Positions 60,685-64,000 of a stretch of DNA of 64,000 bases are shown one piece after another; position 1 is the stretch's first letter, and every line of letters begins with the position of its first letter. Position numbers and translations under genes: made by a program. This stretch comes from Alphaproteobacteria bacterium (GTDB taxonomy: Bacteria; Pseudomonadota; Alphaproteobacteria; Sphingomonadales; Kordiimonadaceae). The notes beneath the pieces were generated by a model. It made no database searches, was not told the DNA's origin, and was given only the letters and a program-made list of their open reading frames with translations. The DNA is taken from NCBI GenBank assembly GCA_021774735.1, contig JAJFIS010000047.1, positions 62,001 through 126,000 on the forward strand, read 5' to 3'.

Positions 60685-61854
60685 ATGTTCATTCAGTTTT
60701 TCTTCGCCCTTAAAGACCACGGCATTCCCGTCAGTATCAAGGAATATTTGATGCTGATGGAGGCGCTGAAGCAAGGCGTTTGCGGCTACGGCGTTGATGA
60801 CTTTTATTATCTTTCGCGTGCAACTTTCGTCAAGGATGAGAAAAACTTAGACAAATTTGATCGCGTCTTTGGTTCCGTCTTTGACGGCATCGAATTTATC
60901 GGTGATGAACCCCATGACATCCCAGAAGAATGGCTGCGACAAATGGCCGAACTGATCCTGAGCGAGGAAGAAAAAGCCGCGCTCGATGAAAAGGGCTGGG
61001 AAGAGATTATGGAGACGCTCAAAAAACGTCTTGAGGAGCAAGAAAAGCGCCATGAGGGCGGCAGCAAATGGATCGGCACCGCTGGCCGCAGTCCCTTCGG
61101 CGCTTATGGCTATAACCCCGCGGGTGTTCGCATTGGCCAAGCCGAGGGCCGCCACGGTAAAGCCGTCAAAGTTTGGGACAAACGCGAATATAAAAACCTT
61201 GATGACAGCGTTGAGCTTGGCACCCGCAACATCAAAATTGCGCTCAGAAAATTGCGCAAATTTGCCCGCCAAGGTGAGGCCAGCGAACTGGATATGGACG
61301 ATACAATACGCTCCACCGCTCACCAAGGCTGGTTAGACATAAAAATGGTACCTGAGCGCCATAACACAGTGAAAATACTCCTGTTTTTAGATGTTGGTGG
61401 ATCAATGGACCCGCACATCCGTGTCTGTGAAGAGCTATTTTCCGCAGCGCGCTCTGAGTTTAAGCATCTTGAGTTTTTCTACTTTCACAATTGTCTTTAC
61501 GAGAAGGTATGGAAGGATAATGTCCGCCGTCACAGCGACTTCCTCAACACCATTGATGTGCTGCACACCTACCCCCATGACTATAAAATCATCTTCATTG
61601 GTGACGCTTCCATGAGCCCCTATGAGATAACCTACCCCGGTGGATCGGTGGAGCATTGGAACGAGGAAGCGGGTGAAACCTGGATGAAACGCATCAATGA
61701 CGTTTACAGCAAAGCGGTCTGGCTCAATCCAATTCCAGATACGCACTGGAATTATAGCCATTCGATCCAGCTGATGAAAAGTTTAATGGAAGACCGCATG
61801 TATCCGCTCACCCTCTCAGGCATCGACGATGCCATGAAAGAGCTAAAGCGGTAA
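60685..61854 (+). CDS. VWA-domain CoxE-like protein
   Basis: The 389-residue protein has a charged N-terminal region with a coiled-coil-like segment (about 95-135). A C-terminal VWA domain follows, with its metal-ion site start FLDVGGSMD (about 235-243); the usual DxSxS is DxGxS here. CoxE-like proteins work with MoxR ATPases (CoxD) in metalloenzyme maturation. AGGCAAGG precedes the ATG. Its target enzyme is not in the window. Confidence 0.88.
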   Translation: MFIQFFFALKDHGIPVSIKEYLMLMEALKQGVCGYGVDDFYYLSRATFVKDEKNLDKFDRVFGSVFDGIEFIGDEPHDIPEEWLRQMAELILSEEEKAALDEKGWEEIMETLKKRLEEQEKRHEGGSKWIGTAGRSPFGAYGYNPAGVRIGQAEGRHGKAVKVWDKREYKNLDDSVELGTRNIKIALRKLRKFARQGEASELDMDDTIRSTAHQGWLDIKMVPERHNTVKILLFLDVGGSMDPHIRVCEELFSAARSEFKHLEFFYFHNCLYEKVWKDNVRRHSDFLNTIDVLHTYPHDYKIIFIGDASMSPYEITYPGGSVEHWNEEAGETWMKRINDVYSKAVWLNPIPDTHWNYSHSIQLMKSLMEDRMYPLTLSGIDDAMKELKR

Positions 61855-61991
61855 GAAATACAAGAAACAACTATAAAAAACCTATCGTCGCTCTCACCGC
61901 CCTTATGCGTAAAATGATTGTAATTCTAAATGCAAAAGTGCGAGACCTATTCAAGAATTATCAAATGAGTTGATGACAATTTGGGCTAAAA

Positions 61992-62642
61992 TCACTTAGT
62001 CGCAGCTTCAGCCTTAAGAATGCCGCTAACCTGGTCAATGACCTGCACCAGCAGTTTTGCTTCCTGCGCGCCTGCCACCGGGCCTTGGCCATTAAAATAA
62101 AAGCAGGGCACACCGGTGACCCCTAAACCACGGGCTTTATTCACCGCAGTTTTCACATTTTCAACATCGCGGTCGCTGTCCAATAGCTCCTGCACCAAGT
62201 CGGCGTCCATGCCCGCCGTGCGCGCCACGTCAACGAGCAAATCCCAATCACCTAGAAATTCACCGTGGGTGAAATAGCGCAGCATCAGATCTTCGGTCAC
62301 AGCGTCACCACAGCCTGCCCCTTGGGCCCAACTGATAAGCCTGTGGGCATCCAGCGTATTGGGGATGAGGGCATCACGGTCCCAGTCAAAGACAATGCCG
62401 AGCTCTTCGCCCACAGTGCTCATATGTTCCCGCGCGGCTTTAAACTGCGGTGTATCGCCAAATTTTTGTTTGTAATAAAGCTTGCGGTCGATGCCTTCCG
62501 CGGGCGTATCGGGGCCCAATTGATAAGGCCGGTAGATAACCTCCCTGACATCATCTGGCCGCTGGGCGACAGCAAGGTCCAGCTGTTTTTTGCCAATATA
62601 GCACCAAGGACAGACCACATCGATTATGGTATCTATTCTCAT
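61992..62642 (-). CDS. DsbA-family oxidoreductase (FrnE-like)
   Basis: The 216-residue protein has DVVCPWCYIGKKQLDLA (about 8-24) with the CPWC redox motif. A thioredoxin-fold helical insertion and the cis-Pro segment GVTGVPCFYFNG (about 174-185) follow. No signal peptide is present, so it is cytosolic, as FrnE proteins are. The start overlaps the stop of the EAL gene by four bases (ATGA), so it is co-transcribed with that gene. Confidence 0.9.
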   Translation of the reverse strand: MRIDTIIDVVCPWCYIGKKQLDLAVAQRPDDVREVIYRPYQLGPDTPAEGIDRKLYYKQKFGDTPQFKAAREHMSTVGEELGIVFDWDRDALIPNTLDAHRLISWAQGAGCGDAVTEDLMLRYFTHGEFLGDWDLLVDVARTAGMDADLVQELLDSDRDVENVKTAVNKARGLGVTGVPCFYFNGQGPVAGAQEAKLLVQVIDQVSGILKAEAATK

Positions 62643-64000
62643 ATTTTCTCTGCCCCTTTAGAATATTCGTTATTTCTCACAAAATTGGCAAAAGCCTCGC
62701 CGGGTAGCGCTTTTGAGCATAAATAACCTTGGAAGCAATCACAACCTTCCTGTGAAAGCCAATTGAGTTCAGCCTCAGTTTCCACCCCTTCGCAAACCAC
62801 AGACATGCTAAGGGTTCTACCCATCGAGATGATAGCCTCAATCATTCCCCTGTCAGAATTATTATGCAGTAAGCCTTGGGTGAAGCCCTTATCTATCTTT
62901 AAATAATTAAAAGGCAGCGACTTTAAATAGCCAAGGGAGCTATAGCCGACACCAAAATCATCAAGTGCTAGAAAAACCCCCATGGCCTGGAGCTGAGTGA
63001 TGACTTTCAAAACTGCCTCCGGGTCATCCATCACCATGCTTTCGGTGATTTCTAAAGTCAGACGCTTTGGATCTAGCCCCGTCTCCGCCAAAATAGATCG
63101 CACTAGCCCAACCACATCCCCTGACTGCAAAGTCTGGGGGTTCATATTCACTGATAATTTCAAAGCATCGAGCTTTTCATTATCCCATGTGGCTACTTCA
63201 CGAACCGCGCGGCGCAATACATATTCACCGAGGGCATCAGACAGGCCAGATTCTTCTAATAATGGAATAAAACTATCAGGCTCTATAATGCCTTCTTCAG
63301 GGTGATGCCAACGGGCTAACGCTTCCATGCCAACCACTTCATTGCTCACAATATCTACTTGTGGCTGGTAATATATCTGGATTTCATTATCCCTGAGGGC
63401 ACGCCGAATACGATTTTCGCGTTCAATTATTTCTGCACGACCTTCAGATTTACCCAAAGTGTATATTTGATAACAATTTCCGCCACTTTCTTTTGCGTCT
63501 AATGCTGCCGCATTGGCCCCGCGCACCAATTCATCCGCACTTGAAACATGGTCGCCGCCTGCGGCAATACCAATGGAAACAGAAAGTTGAATATCTTGGC
63601 GTTGAATTCTGAAGGGCTGCTTAAATTGACTTAGAAATAATTCTGCGAGCACAACACAGTCCTGCGCTCGTTTTATGTGGGGAACAATGACGATAAAATC
63701 ATTCGCCTGCATCCGTCCTAACATGGGCCTATGTTCTATTTCATTGAAAGTGGCTTGCTCTAATAGTGGCAAACGGCGCCCTAACTCCCGCAAGGCGATA
63801 CGAAGGCGCGATGCAATATCGCTCAGGACACTTTCACATTCCTGAAGGCCATAAGCTGCGGTTAACCGCCGAAATCGATCAACCGTTATCAAAATGGCTG
63901 AATGGCTGCCCCCCTGTGTAGCCAAATTATCTGACCGACTTTCTCTTAATAATAATGATAGGCGATCTTTAACTACATCCCATGTCGGCAGGCCTGTAAC
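62639..64000 (-). CDS. GGDEF-EAL protein with degenerate GGDEF, c-di-GMP phosphodiesterase-type (cut by window edge)
   Basis: The reading frame continues through base 64000, so the N-terminus lies outside. The visible part begins VTGLPTWDVVKDRL, the first motif of a GGDEF domain, and continues to the signature position where GGDEF is replaced by QANDF; diguanylate cyclase activity is unlikely. The EAL domain keeps EALARW, the NMN and ITESM segments and DDFGVGYSSLGYLKSL, so it can hydrolyse c-di-GMP. The first methionine-like codon (TTG 63925) is an internal artefact. Breakdown of c-di-GMP favours swimming over the sessile EPS state; its location beside both programmes is suggestive but not proof. 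It is co-transcribed with the DsbA-like gene. Confidence 0.9.
   Translation of the reverse strand, partial: VTGLPTWDVVKDRLSLLLRESRSDNLATQGGSHSAILITVDRFRRLTAAYGLQECESVLSDIASRLRIALRELGRRLPLLEQATFNEIEHRPMLGRMQANDFIVIVPHIKRAQDCVVLAELFLSQFKQPFRIQRQDIQLSVSIGIAAGGDHVSSADELVRGANAAALDAKESGGNCYQIYTLGKSEGRAEIIERENRIRRALRDNEIQIYYQPQVDIVSNEVVGMEALARWHHPEEGIIEPDSFIPLLEESGLSDALGEYVLRRAVREVATWDNEKLDALKLSVNMNPQTLQSGDVVGLVRSILAETGLDPKRLTLEITESMVMDDPEAVLKVITQLQAMGVFLALDDFGVGYSSLGYLKSLPFNYLKIDKGFTQGLLHNNSDRGMIEAIISMGRTLSMSVVCEGVETEAELNWLSQEGCDCFQGYLCSKALPGEAFANFVRNNEYSKGAEKI

Noticed and set aside
63923-63925. TTG at 63925 as the start of the EAL gene
   Set aside because: The frame continues upstream with VTGLPTWDVVKDRL, a GGDEF-domain opening, through the window edge, so the gene is partial.
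1-64000. tRNA, rRNA, insertion sequences, prophage or integron elements
   Set aside because: I looked for typical TpsiC-loop sequences, transposase motifs and terminal repeats by eye and found none; a tRNAscan or ISfinder search would be decisive.

Overview
The window looks like chromosomal DNA of a motile alphaproteobacterium with moderate G+C. The evidence is the set of lineage-typical flagellar regulators (FlaF, FlbT, FliX), short (about 275 aa) Caulobacter-type flagellins, a CheZ-like phosphatase, a MotE-like protein, a DUF6468-type protein, and a DksA relative with a degenerate zinc finger. Genus and order cannot be fixed from the sequence. I see no rRNA, tRNA, CRISPR array, insertion sequence or phage gene.

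Layout. (1) 1-18.8 kb is an exosortase A (XrtA)/PEP-CTERM and exopolysaccharide locus. It holds two glycosyltransferases (one cut by the left edge), a membrane protein of unknown function, prsT, prsR, prsK, an EpsB-like polyprenyl glycosylphosphotransferase, an E1/ThiF-nitroreductase fusion, a PEP-CTERM-associated acyltransferase and a degenerate CobT-like protein. A divergent, sigma-54-driven gene encodes a very large Gly/Ser/Thr-repeat protein ending in a VPVPAS-type sorting tail. The exosortase is not in the window. (2) 18.8-23 kb holds an XRE regulator, pepN and an Lrp/AsnC regulator. (3) 23-31 kb is a minus-strand motor/chemotaxis operon: fliL, fliM, DUF6468, motE-like, cheZ, two MotB-like genes and an AMIN-like/TPR protein. 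(4) 31-39.6 kb carries the plus-strand flagellar genes flgF-flgG-flgA-flgH and flgI-flgJ-flgN-like, a small unknown gene and flagellin 1, with dksA-like and fliX on the other strand. (5) 39.8-55.6 kb is a minus-strand flagellin-glycosylation island: pseC, pseB, a GH57-like protein, ATP-grasp, SDR, split transketolase, two methyltransferases, radical SAM, a cytidylyltransferase-PseG fusion, a PseI-like synthase and a TPR-glycosyltransferase. (6) 55.8-59.6 kb holds flbT, flaF, flagellins 2 and 3 and flaG. (7) 59.8-64 kb holds a MoxR/VWA pair, a DsbA-family (FrnE-like) protein and an EAL protein cut by the right edge.

How the parts fit. PrsK-PrsR is a two-component system of the sigma-54 activator type. 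The only PEP-CTERM gene in view has an exact GG-N10-GC (-24/-12) promoter flanked by inverted repeats, so the locus looks like a self-contained sensor-to-surface-protein circuit. The flagellar transcription units also use GG-N10-GC promoters. Most have 13-bp GGCA-N5-TGCC boxes 60-150 bases upstream, as expected for an FlbD-type activator encoded elsewhere. The leaders of flagellins 2 and 3 carry matching twin hairpins with compensatory base changes, a likely target of FlbT, which is encoded next door. The nonulosonate island lacks an obvious PseH acetyltransferase and instead carries ATP-grasp, SDR, transketolase, methyltransferase and radical-SAM genes, which suggests an unusual pseudaminic-acid-like flagellin sugar.

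The best candidates for undescribed biology are the CobT-like / acyltransferase / E1-nitroreductase trio beside the PEP-CTERM genes, the PseH-less sugar island, and the paired-hairpin flagellin leaders.
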